Shown: positions 15,294 through 26,242, counted from the first letter of the stretch. The stretch is DNA of 57,510 bases from Pseudomonadota bacterium (GCA_021813645.1 JAKAJW010000158.1:1-57510); one strand, 5' to 3'. A program made the numbers and translations. The notes: generated by a model not told the origin, from the letters alone.

Positions 15294-18009
15294 CCGCGGG
15301 TCCTCCTCCCAGATCGTCGGCTACCGCTATTCCCTCGGCGCGCATCTCGCCCTCTGCCACGGCCCGGTCGATGCCATCCGCGAGATCCGCGTCGATGACC
15401 GGGTGGCCTGGGCGCTGGGCGACGGGACCACCACTGGCGGCGGGGTCGGTGCCACCCAGGTGCTGGGCACCTTCGCCAGCGTCAGCGCGGTGCCGGCGAG
15501 CGGCGTGGCGACGACGGCGCGGGTCGAGATCGCCTCCGCAGCTGGCCTGTCTGGCCTCTCCATCGGCCAGTCCCTCGATCTCGCGCTGCAGAGTGACGGC
15601 GTCACGCGGCGGATCGCGGTGCAGGGCATCGGCCATGACGCGGGCGCGGGGCTCACCACGCTCGCCGTCACTCCGGCAAGCCTCGCCTTCGCCGCCCAGC
15701 CGGTGACGATCACCACCGTCGCCGAGGGCGCAAGCACCGCCGATGGTGTGAGCCGCATCCGCATCGATCAGCCCGACCTCTTCGGCGGCGAAAGCCGCGA
15801 GGGCGGGATCGTCGGCGAGATCGACCTGCTGCTCGGCGGCCCCGATCAGGGCGCGAACGACTATTTCGCCGCGCGCGCGGGCGCTGCGGTGCCGGGTTTC
15901 CGCGGCATCTGCTCCCTGGTCCTGCGGCAGGTCTATCTCGGCCTCAACCCCTATCTGAAGCCCTGGGCCGTACGCCTCACCCGTGTGCTGTCGGCCGAGG
16001 ACGGGGCCGCGCAATGGTATCCCGAGACGGCGGAGATCGCGCCGCCCGACCCGGCGCTCGGGCCAATTCTGGGGCCCGACATGAACCCCGCCCATATCCT
16101 GCGCGAATGCCTGACCAACCGCGCCTGGGGCCTCGGTTACGGCGAGGCCGATATCGGCCCGAGCTTCACCGCCGCGGCCGACCGGCTTCATGCCGAGGGC
16201 TTCGGCCTCTCGCTCCTCTGGCAGACCGACGCCAGCCTCGAGGAGTTCCTCGGCGACATCCTCCATCACATCGACGCCCAGCTTTACGTCGACCGCGGGA
16301 CCGGGCGCTGGGAGGTCCGGCTCATCCGCGACGATTACGATCCCGCAACGCTCCCCGTCTTCGACGACAGCAATGTCCTCGACTGGGGCGAGCTCGGCCG
16401 GCGCGAGGCGGCGGACCTCGTCAATTCCGTCACCGTCACCTTCTCGGACGCCCGCACCGATGCGACCGGCTCGGTCAGCGTCACCGACACCGCCCGGGTC
16501 CAGCTGATGGGCCAGGTCATCGCCACCACCGTCGATTACCCGGGCGTCCGCCACGAGGCGCTGGCCGTCCGGCTTGCCGAGCGCGACCTGCGCGCCCTCT
16601 CGGCGCCGCTCCTGACCGGCGAGATCACCGTGAACCGGCAGGGCGCAAGCCTCGATCCCGGCGATGCGATCCGGCTCGAGAACCCCCGCCGCGGGCTCGA
16701 GGGCGTCATCGCCCGGGTGGTCGAGATCGACCATGGCGACGGGCGCGACAACGGTGTGCGGCTCCGCATCGTCGAAGACGCCTTCGCGCTGGCCGCCACC
16801 GCGCTCGTCGGCGGCGACGGGGGCGCGGTGACCTCGTCCTTCGTCGCGGCGCCGAAGCCGCTCGCGCGGCGGCTGGTCGCGGAGGCGCCCTACTGGCTCA
16901 TCGTGCAGGAGCTCGGCCACGCCCAGGCGGATGCGGAACTTGGCTCCGACCCCGATGCCGGGGCGCTGATGGCCGTGGGCGAGCGGCCCTCGTCGGACGC
17001 GCTGACCGCGCAGGTCTGGATCGATGCGGGCACGGGCTTCACGGCCGACGATCCCGCGGGCTTCGTGCCGACGGCCGTGCTCGACGCCGACCTCTCCGAC
17101 GATCCGGAGGCGACCCTCGTTGCCGTGCGCGACTGGACCGGGCTCGCCGATCTGGTGACCGGAACCTTGGCCTCGATCAGCGACGAGTTCGTCCGCATCG
17201 ACGGGATCAGCGCCGACACGCTGACCGTCGCCCGCGGCTGCCTCGACACCGTCCCCGAGGCCCATGCCGCCGGCACGCCCGTGATCTGCTGGCAGAGTGC
17301 GGCGCGGCCGACGCGGACCTCCTACCTCGCGGGCGAGACCATATCCGTGAAGCTCCTGCCCCAGACCGGGCTCGGCACCCTGCCGCTGGCGCAGGCGCCC
17401 GCCGACGCGGTGACGCTCGCCTCCCGCGCCATCCGGCCCCTGCCGCCCGGGCGGCTCCAGGCCGACGGGCTCTGGCTCCGGACGCTCGCCACCCCGGCCG
17501 CAACACTCACCTGGGCGCATCGCGACCGGCTGAGCCAGACCAGCGCGGTCTTCGACGGCTACACCGCCGGCGATATCGGCCCCGAGCCCGGCGTCGCCTA
17601 CGAGATCCGCATCCACTGGGTCGATCCCGACACGGAGGCCACGCTGGAACCGGCCGCGGTGGTGATCCCCGCCGGGCAGGCCACCGGCTGGAGCCTGACC
17701 GATGCCGACTATCCCGAGCCGCCGCTTGGCGTGGAACTTGCGGCGATCCGGGTGCGGGCCACGCGCGATGGATATGACGACCGCGCCTTCCGCGAGCTCC
17801 GCGTGAGCCTCGGCGGCAAGGTCCAGGTCGGCGGCCAGGAACTGCTGGTCCTCTGCGCCGGGCCGGGGATCGACCTTCTGGCGCAGGACCTCGTGCTCCT
17901 CGCCGCCGGTCCGGGCGTCGATGTCCCGCATCTTGCCCTGATCCTCGACGCCCGCGCGCCGGGGCTCGGCGTCATCCACCAGGAGCTCGTTCTCGAGGCC
18001 GCGCCCTGA
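15286..18009 (+). CDS. Tail tip attachment protein J-like (host specificity)
   Basis: The 907-aa protein begins MGSRGSSSQIVGYRYSLGAHLALCHGPVDAI, the start typical of J/TipJ-like proteins of this phage group. It goes on with FGGESREGGIVGEIDLLLGG, then MNPAHILRECLTNRAWGLGY around residue 265 and SFTAAADRLHAEGFGLSLLW, all characteristic of the phage tail protein family related to lambda gpJ and the gene transfer agent megatron's C-terminal part. The C-terminal third is repetitive beta-sheet. It lies at the tail tip and probably contacts the host receptor. Confidence 0.88.
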   Translation: MGSRGSSSQIVGYRYSLGAHLALCHGPVDAIREIRVDDRVAWALGDGTTTGGGVGATQVLGTFASVSAVPASGVATTARVEIASAAGLSGLSIGQSLDLALQSDGVTRRIAVQGIGHDAGAGLTTLAVTPASLAFAAQPVTITTVAEGASTADGVSRIRIDQPDLFGGESREGGIVGEIDLLLGGPDQGANDYFAARAGAAVPGFRGICSLVLRQVYLGLNPYLKPWAVRLTRVLSAEDGAAQWYPETAEIAPPDPALGPILGPDMNPAHILRECLTNRAWGLGYGEADIGPSFTAAADRLHAEGFGLSLLWQTDASLEEFLGDILHHIDAQLYVDRGTGRWEVRLIRDDYDPATLPVFDDSNVLDWGELGRREAADLVNSVTVTFSDARTDATGSVSVTDTARVQLMGQVIATTVDYPGVRHEALAVRLAERDLRALSAPLLTGEITVNRQGASLDPGDAIRLENPRRGLEGVIARVVEIDHGDGRDNGVRLRIVEDAFALAATALVGGDGGAVTSSFVAAPKPLARRLVAEAPYWLIVQELGHAQADAELGSDPDAGALMAVGERPSSDALTAQVWIDAGTGFTADDPAGFVPTAVLDADLSDDPEATLVAVRDWTGLADLVTGTLASISDEFVRIDGISADTLTVARGCLDTVPEAHAAGTPVICWQSAARPTRTSYLAGETISVKLLPQTGLGTLPLAQAPADAVTLASRAIRPLPPGRLQADGLWLRTLATPAATLTWAHRDRLSQTSAVFDGYTAGDIGPEPGVAYEIRIHWVDPDTEATLEPAAVVIPAGQATGWSLTDADYPEPPLGVELAAIRVRATRDGYDDRAFRELRVSLGGKVQVGGQELLVLCAGPGIDLLAQDLVLLAAGPGVDVPHLALILDARAPGLGVIHQELVLEAAP

Positions 18010-18030
18010 CCGCAAACGCTGGAGACCCCC

Positions 18031-19023
18031 ATGACCGACTATCTCATCACGAACAGCGCCGCCTTCCTCGGCGGGACCGAGGACGCCTCGGTCGCCGGCA
18101 GCTTCGACCCGGCCTGGGCCGATCATGCACTCCGCTTCGGGCCCTCGGACGAGGCCGCGATCACCCTGCCGGCGATCAACGCGGTCTGGATCCACGCCGA
18201 CTGCTTCTACGACGACTTCGACACCACGTCGGCGGGCGACGGATACATGTGGACGGTCTCGGTCGCCAATGCCGACATCGCCACGGTCGATCTCCTCAAC
18301 GGGCTCAAGACCTTCAACTACACCACCCTCTACGGCACCAGCGCCACGACGAAGGGGGCACCGGCCGACGGCATCCCCAATGCCACGCTCTTCACCCTCG
18401 ATGTCCATGTCGAGACCGGCGCCGCGGTCAACGGCAATATCGACGACTACCGCGTGACCTTCTACGTGGGTGGCACGCTGCTCGGCCAGGTCGTCAGCAA
18501 GTGCGATCAGGTCAACGGCGCGCCCCCGGTGAAGTTCGCCTTCGGCGGCGCGAACTTCCTCGATGGGAACGGCCGCTTCTTCCTCTCGAACGTGCTCGTC
18601 TCGGACGCCGACACCCGCGGCCGCCGCTTCCGCATCCTGCGCCCCGCCGGGCCCGGGGCCGAGGCCACCGCCGTCGGCGGCCATGCCGAACTGGGCGATG
18701 CCGATCTCGCCACCTTCGCCTATGCCCGCGCCGCCGGCCAGGCGGTGACCTCGACGCTCGCGCCGGGCGCCGCCATGCCGGGCACCATCGGCCGAGTGGT
18801 GCTGCGGAGCTACGCGCGCAACGCCGTGGCGAACCCGGTGCCGGCGCAGATCGTGAACCGGTTGCGGATCGGGGGCACCGACTACGACGCCGCCCCGCAG
18901 GCGCCGACCGGCCAGAGCATCGAGGGGCTCGAAAGCGCCTGGGACCTCAACCCCGCCACCGGACTGCCCTGGACCTGGGACGATCTCGCGACGCTCGAGA
19001 TCGGCTTTGCCGGCAGCGCCTGA
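18031..19023 (+). CDS. Tail fibre or receptor-binding protein candidate
   Basis: I do not recognise this 330-aa protein's family with certainty. Residues 35-195 look like a jelly-roll domain (CFYDDFDTTSAGDGYMW, FTLDVHVETGAAVNGNIDDYRVTFYVGG), and the end (ESAWDLNPATGLPWTWDDLATLEIGFAG) matches a C-terminal motif of many phage receptor proteins, where the expected duplicated strand closes the fold. Its position after the J-like gene suggests a tail fibre or accessory adhesin. Confidence 0.6.
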   Translation: MTDYLITNSAAFLGGTEDASVAGSFDPAWADHALRFGPSDEAAITLPAINAVWIHADCFYDDFDTTSAGDGYMWTVSVANADIATVDLLNGLKTFNYTTLYGTSATTKGAPADGIPNATLFTLDVHVETGAAVNGNIDDYRVTFYVGGTLLGQVVSKCDQVNGAPPVKFAFGGANFLDGNGRFFLSNVLVSDADTRGRRFRILRPAGPGAEATAVGGHAELGDADLATFAYARAAGQAVTSTLAPGAAMPGTIGRVVLRSYARNAVANPVPAQIVNRLRIGGTDYDAAPQAPTGQSIEGLESAWDLNPATGLPWTWDDLATLEIGFAGSA

Positions 19024-19079
19024 GGCGCCGGGCCGTCCCACCCATCCGACATCACCCCAACCGACGGCAGGAGGCCGCC

Positions 19080-19415
19080 ATGACACTTCTGAACGGAGAG
19101 CCGGGAGGCATCTTACTTGGCCGCAGCCTGGCCTGGACCATCGTGGTCGGGCTGGTCACGGGCGGCATCTGGGTCGGCACCACCGTGACCCGGCTCGACC
19201 AGACCACGCAGGAACTGCGCGCCACCCTCGCCGCAATGGAACGGGCCAACGCGCAGGTCGATGCCGATCAGGGCGTCGAGATCCGCGCCCAGTCCGACCG
19301 GCTGCGCGCGCTCGAGATCACCGGCGCCTCGACCCGCTCGACGCTGGAAGGCATGGCCGCCGATCTCCGCGACATCAAGGCCACGCTCGGCGATCTCGCC
19401 AAGGGGAGGAACTGA
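19080..19415 (+). CDS. Small membrane protein with coiled coil, lysis region
   Basis: The ATG at 19080 follows GGCAGGAGG and gives 111 aa. It has one transmembrane segment (SLAWTIVVGLVTGGIWVGTTV) and a long predicted coiled coil with heptad spacing (LDQTTQELRATLAAMERANAQ and on to LRDIKATLGDLAKG). This build occurs in phage holin partners, pinholins and inner-membrane spanins. As a spanin pair is found downstream, a holin-regulating or structural membrane role is more likely. It ends one base before the muramidase gene. Confidence 0.6.
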   Translation: MTLLNGEPGGILLGRSLAWTIVVGLVTGGIWVGTTVTRLDQTTQELRATLAAMERANAQVDADQGVEIRAQSDRLRALEITGASTRSTLEGMAADLRDIKATLGDLAKGRN

Positions 19416-19416
19416 G

Positions 19417-20160
19417 ATGGAGGCGAACCGTGCCGCCTGCATGGCCTTCGTCCTGCACGAAGAAGGCGGCTATGTGAACGACCCGCGCGATCCGGGTGGC
19501 GAGACGAAGTTCGGCATCTCGAAGCGCAGCCACCCGGGCCTCGACATCAGGGCACTGACCGAGGCGGACGCCATCGCGCTCTACACCGCAAACGAGTGGC
19601 GGGCGCTGGCCTGTTCCGACCTCCCCGCCGGCCTCGATATCGTCGCCTTCGACGCTGGGGTGAACAGCGGCGTCACCCGCGGCGCGCGCTGGCTGCAGGG
19701 CGCGCTGAAGGTGCCGGTGGACGGGCGCATCGGGCCGGTGACGCTGGCCGCGGCGCGGTCACAGGCGCCGCTGCCGGTGATCGAAGCGGCCTGTGCCACC
19801 CGCATGTCCTTCCTGCGGGGGCTGCGGACCTTCACGACCTTCGGCCGGGGCTGGACGGCCCGCGTCGCCCGTGTCGAGGCCCGCGCAACGGCGATGGCGG
19901 TGGTGACAACCGGCAGCGATCTTAGGCCGGTGCTTGCGGCGAAAGCCGCAGCCGCCGAGGGCGCCGCCAGAGCCCAGACGACACGCGCCGCCGCCACCCT
20001 CGGCAGCGGCGGCGTCCTCGCAGGCGCCACCCCACTCCCGGATTGGGCTCTCGCGGCGCTCGTCGCGATCATCGCTGTGGCGGCGGTCGCCCTGATCCTC
20101 AAACGACAGCAGCACCGGGCGCGCGCCGCGGCGTTCCGCATCGAAGGAGACCTGACATGA
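19417..20160 (+). CDS. Holin-associated N-acetylmuramidase (GH108) with C-terminal membrane segment
   Basis: The 247-aa protein starts at ATG 19417. Residues 1-90 are a GH108 muramidase: the catalytic glutamate lies in VLHEEGGYVNDPRDPGGETKFG. It is followed by a peptidoglycan-binding domain of type PG_binding_3 (DIVAFDAGVNSGVTRGARWLQ, DGRIGPVTLAAA). Unusually the end carries a hydrophobic segment (WALAALVAIIAVAAVALIL) and a basic tail, so the enzyme may be tethered in the membrane. It digests peptidoglycan for lysis. The stop overlaps the start of the next gene. Confidence 0.88.
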   Translation: MEANRAACMAFVLHEEGGYVNDPRDPGGETKFGISKRSHPGLDIRALTEADAIALYTANEWRALACSDLPAGLDIVAFDAGVNSGVTRGARWLQGALKVPVDGRIGPVTLAAARSQAPLPVIEAACATRMSFLRGLRTFTTFGRGWTARVARVEARATAMAVVTTGSDLRPVLAAKAAAAEGAARAQTTRAAATLGSGGVLAGATPLPDWALAALVAIIAVAAVALILKRQQHRARAAAFRIEGDLT

Positions 20161-20390
20161 AAGCCCTCATCAACCGCCTGCGCGGCTGGCGCACGCTGAT
20201 CCTCGCCACCGTCCTCGGCCTTGCCCCGCTCTGGGACGTCCTGAAGGAAGTCCTGCCGATCCTTGCCACCGACCCGAACCTGCCACGCCTCATCCCCGAG
20301 GCCTGGATGCCGGCCTATTCGCTGGCGGTCACGCTCGTGATGATCTGGATGCGGCTCATCACCACCACCCCGGCAGGGAGGCGGCCGTGA
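20157..20390 (+). CDS. Small two-segment membrane protein, holin candidate
   Basis: The ATG at 20157 overlaps the muramidase stop (ATGA), giving 77 aa. It has two hydrophobic segments: LILATVLGLAPLWDVLKEVL and MPAYSLAVTLVMIWMRLI, separated by a short loop, with positive N- and C-terminal ends. Such small proteins between lysin and spanin are usually holins, which open the inner membrane and time lysis. No family was recognised, so this is by size, topology and synteny. Confidence 0.6.
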   Translation: MKALINRLRGWRTLILATVLGLAPLWDVLKEVLPILATDPNLPRLIPEAWMPAYSLAVTLVMIWMRLITTTPAGRRP

Positions 20391-20632
20391 TCGGGTGGGT
20401 CCTCGGGACGCGGTTCGGACGGAAGGCGCTCGGCCTGATCCTCGCCGCCGCAACCACCCTGCTGTTCCTGTTCAACCTGCGCCGGGCTGGCGAACGCGCC
20501 GGACGTGCGGCCGAGCGGCTTGCCACACGGGAGAGAAACGATGCCATCCAGCGCGAGATGCTCGATGCCGCTGCCCGCCGTCCTGCTGATCGGGACGCTC
20601 TGGCTGAACGGCTGCGCGACGGCCGGTTCTGA
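20387..20632 (+). CDS. Inner-membrane spanin, Rz-like
   Basis: The GTG at 20387 overlaps the preceding TGA and gives 81 aa. A single N-terminal membrane segment (ALGLILAAATTLLFLFNL) is followed by a charged helical region (RRAGERAGRAAERLATRERN) with coiled-coil character, the layout of an i-spanin. With the outer-membrane lipoprotein encoded in the overlapping frame it would bridge the periplasm and disrupt the outer membrane at the last step of lysis. Confidence 0.7.
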   Translation: MIGWVLGTRFGRKALGLILAAATTLLFLFNLRRAGERAGRAAERLATRERNDAIQREMLDAAARRPADRDALAERLRDGRF

Positions 20633-20786
20633 GGCCGCCATCGCCTGCCCACCCGTCGTCACCTACAGCCGCGCCGATCAGACACGCGCGGTCGACGAGA
20701 TCGCCGCGTTGCCGGACGGCGCGATGATCCTCCGGATGCTCAGCGACTACGCCGTCCTGCGCGACCAGGCGCGGGCGTGCCGGTGA
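20541..20786 (+). CDS. Outer-membrane spanin lipoprotein, Rz1-like
   Basis: Starting at ATG 20541, in a frame different from the Rz-like gene and overlapping its last 92 bases, the 81-aa protein has a basic start, a hydrophobic stretch (LPAVLLIGTLWL) and a lipobox-like LNGC followed by ATAG. This predicts signal peptidase II cleavage and a lipid-anchored mature protein of about 55 residues. A lipoprotein nested over an i-spanin gene is the hallmark of Rz/Rz1 spanin pairs. Confidence 0.78.
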   Translation: MPSSARCSMPLPAVLLIGTLWLNGCATAGSEAAIACPPVVTYSRADQTRAVDEIAALPDGAMILRMLSDYAVLRDQARACR

Positions 20787-21503
20787 CATCCGGGCCGGGC
20801 GATAGCCTCACGGGAAGCGCGGAACGCCTCGACCGCGGCGCAGCGCCCGGCCCGGGTCATGGATTCACGATGTCAAGACGCAGGACAGAGTCGCTGCCAG
20901 CACATGGTGGCGGGTACGGCCAGGCCCGTCTCGCATGGCGGCGGGCACAATTGTGCACCTCTCGGTCTCTGCCGACGGCAGCACCTTCTTCGACGGGCTG
21001 AGCGTCGACAACGCCAGTGGCATCTTCGATCAGCCGCGGCTCCCACGGTTCAAGGGATACACCAACTGCGACAACCATGTCGGCGTCGGAACCTGGACGA
21101 AGATCGGCCTCAACAACACCGATTACGACGATCAGGGCGCGTTCGACGCCGCGAACAACCGTTTCGTGGCCCAGGTCGACGGCACCTGTCTCTTTGGCGA
21201 CACGCTGCTCTACAAGGTAAATGCCAGCACCACGGCAAGGATGCGCGGGCGCCTCGTGCCGAAAGGAGCCAGGGAAATCCGCGGCTTCCTCGGTGAAATC
21301 TCCGCCCCCCACGACTCGCTCGCCATCGCGATCTGGCTGCAGACCATGGTCCCGCTGACCGCGGGCGATACCGTCGAGCGGCAGGATTATTGCCGGGTCG
21401 CGGACGGGTATTTCGCGGCCGATTACACGGCATTCCGGGACTGCAAGGTCGGCCGAGCGACAATTCCCATCACGAAAAAAGCTCTTCGCGCTGCTGCTCC
21501 CTC

Positions 21504-22805
<1,302 letters not shown>

Positions 22806-22820
22806 GGTATCGTCTCTCCT

Positions 22821-24550
22821 TCAGGTCAGCCGGAACTTGCGTTCGGCGTAATAGTAGAGCGGGCGCCAGAACAGGCGATTCAGGATCACGACAAAGCCGC
22901 TCATCACGGCGATGCCCAGAACGATGCGCGGGAAATCCCCGGCCTGCGTCGCGTCGGCGATATAGGCGCCCAGACCATGGGCGCGCAGCGTGGTGTCGCC
23001 CCAGCTCGCCACCTCGGCAACGATTGCGGCGTTCCACGACCCGCCCGAGGCGGTGATGGCCCCGGTCATGTAGAAGGGAAACACCGCCGGCAGGGCGATC
23101 CTGCGCCACCACAGCCAGCCGCGGACTCGCAGGCTGGTGCCGATGTCGCTCAGCTCTGTGGGCAGCGTAGAGGCCCCGGCGATGACGTTGAACAGGATGT
23201 ACCATTGCGTCCCCAGCACCATCAGTGGGCTGAGCCAGACGTCGGGATCGAGCCGCAGCGCGACGATGGCAGAGACCGCCAGCGGAAACAGCAGGTTTGC
23301 CGGAAACGAGGCGAGGAACTGCACGATGGGCTGGGCGATCTGCGCGGCGCGCGGGCGCATCCCGATCCAGACGCCGACGGGCACCCAGACAAGGCTAGCA
23401 AGCGCGATCAGCACCATCACGCGGATCAGCGTGAGCCCCCCAGAAGAACCGGCTGAAGAACATCGGCCAGTGTCAGGGTCGTGCTGAGAAAGCGGCCGAT
23501 GGCCCAGAGGCCCGCCAGCGATGCCAGCAGCACCGCGCCCTGCCAGAGGCGGTCAACGGCGGTGGCGCGGCGTGCCTCGCCCGGGGGGGCGGGCATCCGT
23601 TCCCGCCCTTTGGGCGCAAACCGGTAGCCCAGCGACCACAGATCCGCGACCGGACGGGATGCTACCTCGACCACCCGCGAGCGGCGCAGCATGGTCAGCA
23701 CCCAGGAGGTCGGCTGCGACACCTCGCTTTCCTGCACAAAGCGGAAGCGGTCGGCCCAGGCGATGAGCGGGCGGAACAGGAACTGGTCGAAGATCAGGAT
23801 GACCGCCATCATCGCCAGCACGGCAAGGCCGATGGCCGGCAGATCGCGCTGTTCGATCGCGAGCGCGATCCACGAGCCGACGCCCGGCAAGGCGACGGTC
23901 GTATCGCCGACGCTGATCGCCTCGGAGGCGACCACGAAGAACCAGCCGCCCGCCATCGACATCATCATGTTCCAGATCAGCGCGGGCATCGCGAAGGGCA
24001 CCTCGAGCTTCCAGAAGCGCATCCAGGGGCCAAGGCGCAGCGAATAGCTGGCCTCGGTCAGGTCCAAGGGCACGGTGCGCAGCGACTGGTAGAAGCTGAA
24101 GGCCATGTTCCACGCCTGGCTTGTGAAGATGGCGAAGATCGCCGCAAATTCCGCGCCTAGCGTGCGTCCGGGCGTCAGCGACAGGAAGAACGTGACCGTG
24201 ACCGAGATGAAGCCGAGAATGGGCACCGATTGCAGCGTATCGAGAAGCGGGATGAGTATCGCCTCCGCCCGCCGGCTCTTGGCGGCGAGGGTGGCATAGG
24301 TCAGGGTGAACAGAAGCGACAGCGCCATCGCTGCCAGCATCCTGAGCGCCGTGCGCAGGGCATAGCCAGGCAAGGCAGCCGGATCGAGCGTGACGGCCTC
24401 CCCGGCCGCGGGCAGCGGTGCCACGATGCCGCGCCATGCGGTCGCAAGAAGAACCAGGGTGGCAAGCACCACTACGATGGCCGCCGCGTCCCACGGACCG
24501 AAGCGCGCGGATTGGCGTTTGATCGAGGTTGGAAGGGCGCCTGGGTTCAT
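22821..24550 (-). pseudogene. Double-domain ABC permease, split by a homopolymer frameshift
   Basis: Two frames together encode one fused permease of the nitrate/taurine type. The first, 24550 down to 23426 (374 aa), holds permease domain one (EASYSLRLGPWMRFWKLEVP, the EAA-like loop) and the beginning of domain two, ending LADVLQPVLLGGS. The second, 23420 to 22821, resumes with MVLIALASLVWVPVGVWIGMRP and carries the second loop (GWLWWRRIALPAVFPF). The split lies inside a membrane segment, not at a domain edge, and at a run of six Gs (23436-23441). A seventh G would restore LLGGLTLIRVMVL. It may be a true mutation, a phase switch or a sequencing error; restart at the nearby GTG-ATG is possible. 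Confidence 0.8.
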
Positions 24551-25017
24551 GCGGCCGACCTCCCGGCTGCATCCGTCGCGGGCACTTGTCGAACCTGATG
24601 GGCGAAGAGAGCGCGCATCCCCGAACCTCCGTTGACCCGGATCGGGCCCGGAGGTGATCCGGAGGCCGATCAGTCGTGTTGAATGTTAGATCGACTGTCG
24701 TCGGACATGATGACCTGATTGACCTCGGTCGCGGCGGCGTGCCGCGGCTCTGGATAGGCCGGGCTGGACACCGTGTCATCAGGAGATCGCGCGGTATCAG
24801 CCACGATCACGCAATCGCGAGCAAAGATATCAGCTTGCCAGAGGTTTCCATTTCGGCAATACGCGGTGGATATGTTGCACCGAACTCAACCGCCCCGCCA
24901 CGATCTGCGCACCGTCTCGGGCGAGACCGGCGTGATGCACCCGGGGACGGCCGGGCGTTCGGGGACAATCCCCCGAACGCTGCCGATCGAGAGGGATGCG
25001 GGCAGGACGACGACCCG
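24551..25017. other. Intergenic region between divergent permease and TauE/SafE genes
   Basis: No gene was recognised in these 467 bases. They must contain the promoters of both divergent units. The only clear structure is a perfect ten-base inverted repeat at 24955-24980. Open frames here lack convincing starts and codon usage. Confidence 0.5.
24955..24980. repeat. Perfect inverted repeat upstream of the TauE/SafE gene
   Basis: GCGTTCGGGG, a six-base loop, then CCCCGAACGC. It ends 37 bases before the start codon of the permease gene. It could be a regulator site or a hairpin in the leader. No T-tract follows, so a classical terminator is unlikely. Confidence 0.5.
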
Positions 25018-25824
25018 ATGATTCGGCCCGCGGGCCTTGCCCTGGCGGGGCTCTGGGGCGCCGTGATCGGCGCGCTCGGCGGTCTCATCGGCCTCGGCGG
25101 GGCGGAGTTCCGGCTGCCGGTCCTGGTCAGTGTCTTCCGCTTTGCCACGCTGGAAGCGATCATCCTGAACAAGGCGATGAGCCTGGTCACCGTCGCGGCC
25201 GCGCTGCCGTTTCGCGCCGGAACCGTGCCCTTCGGTGTGATCGCCGATCACTGGCCTGTCATCGTGAACCTGCTCGCTGGCAGCCTGCTCGGAGCCTGGG
25301 CCGGGGCGAGTTGGGCCACACGGCTGAGGGTCCGCGCGCTGGACCGCGTCATCGCCATCCTGCTGATCGCCATCGCGGCCGTCCTGGTGTTCGGTCACGG
25401 CCACGAGGGCGCCGGCGCCCTTGTCGGGGCCGGACCCGCCCGGATCTTCCTTGGGGTCGGGGCGGGCTTCGTCATCGGCATCGTGGCGGCGCTTCTCGGC
25501 GTAGCGGGCGGCGAGCTCCTGATCCCGACACTGGTCATCCTTTTCGGCGCGGACATCAAGCTGGCGGGCAGCCTCTCGCTCGCCATCAGCCTGCCGACCA
25601 TGCTCACTGCCTTCGCGCGCTACAGCCGGGACGGCAGTTTCGCGGTGCTCGGCCGCAACCGGGGCTTCGTTCTGGTCATGGCCGCGGGCTCGGTTCTCGG
25701 CGCCTTCATCGGTGGCCGGCTTCTCGGGATCGTCCCCGAGGCCGTGCTGTTGCCCGCGCTGGCGGCTATTCTGGCCACGTCGGCGCTGCATATGCTCAGA
25801 CGCAAGGGGAACGGTCCTGCATGA
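25018..25824 (+). CDS. TauE/SafE (TSUP) family membrane transporter
   Basis: I start at ATG 25018, giving 268 aa with about eight membrane segments; upstream extension lacks coding character. The duplicated family signature is visible: an N-terminal GAVIGALGGLIGLGGAEFRLPVL and a mid-protein GIVAALLGVAGGELLIPTLVILFGAD, each with the G-x-G-G-x-x-x-x-P motif of TSUP (PF01925). Members export or import sulfite, sulfoacetate or other organosulfur anions. The neighbouring sulfonate-type ABC genes make a sulfur compound plausible but do not prove it. Confidence 0.88.
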   Translation: MIRPAGLALAGLWGAVIGALGGLIGLGGAEFRLPVLVSVFRFATLEAIILNKAMSLVTVAAALPFRAGTVPFGVIADHWPVIVNLLAGSLLGAWAGASWATRLRVRALDRVIAILLIAIAAVLVFGHGHEGAGALVGAGPARIFLGVGAGFVIGIVAALLGVAGGELLIPTLVILFGADIKLAGSLSLAISLPTMLTAFARYSRDGSFAVLGRNRGFVLVMAAGSVLGAFIGGRLLGIVPEAVLLPALAAILATSALHMLRRKGNGPA

Positions 25825-25918
25825 GATGCGTCAGGCACTGGCAGCCGTTGGTCTGCTCCGAATTCCCGCACGCCCGATCAGGATTTGACTGGCGTTCACG
25901 TTCGAGTAGCGTGACCGC

Positions 25919-26242
25919 ATGGCCCTTCTGATCTTCCTCGCCGCCGCTCTTGCGGAGATCGCCGGATGCTTCGCCTTCTGGGCGTGGGCGCGCTCGGGCC
26001 AGTCCGTTCTCTGGCTCGGCCCCGGTGTTGCCTGTCTCGTCCTCTTCGCCTGGCTTCTGACGCTCTGCCCCACGGCCTTCGCCGGGCGCGCCTACGTCGT
26101 CTATGGCGGCATCTACATCGTCGCCTCGCTCGGCTGGCTCTGGGCGGTCGAGGGACAGCGGCCGGATGGCTGGGATATGGTCGGCGTGGCACTCTGTCTC
26201 GCGGGCGCCGCCCTGATGCTTTGGGCCCCGCGGGGCGCCTGA
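25919..26242 (+). CDS. ynfA: YnfA/UPF0060 family small multidrug-resistance-like membrane protein
   Basis: The 107-aa protein has four membrane segments and the classic family sequence: LAEIAGCFAFWAWARSGQSVLWLGPG, then PTAFAGRAYVVYGGIYIVASLGWLWAVEGQRPDGWD. YnfA proteins have the size and topology of SMR transporters, and E. coli-type members have been reported to contribute to drug efflux. A possible promoter with TTGACT lies about 30 bases upstream. It begins the stress island that leads into the ChrB and CrcB genes. Confidence 0.92.
   Translation: MALLIFLAAALAEIAGCFAFWAWARSGQSVLWLGPGVACLVLFAWLLTLCPTAFAGRAYVVYGGIYIVASLGWLWAVEGQRPDGWDMVGVALCLAGAALMLWAPRGA

Noticed and set aside
15082..19086. 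A 1334-codon open frame on the minus strand
   Set aside because: It is the antisense shadow of the J-like and fibre genes; its sequence is Arg/Gly/Glu-rich without domains, an effect of high GC.
1..21500. Whether the phage region is a gene transfer agent rather than a prophage
   Set aside because: The hub and tail genes are related, but the head proteins are lambda-type (gpW, gpD, gpE), and lysis genes and cargo toxin systems are present, which fits a prophage.
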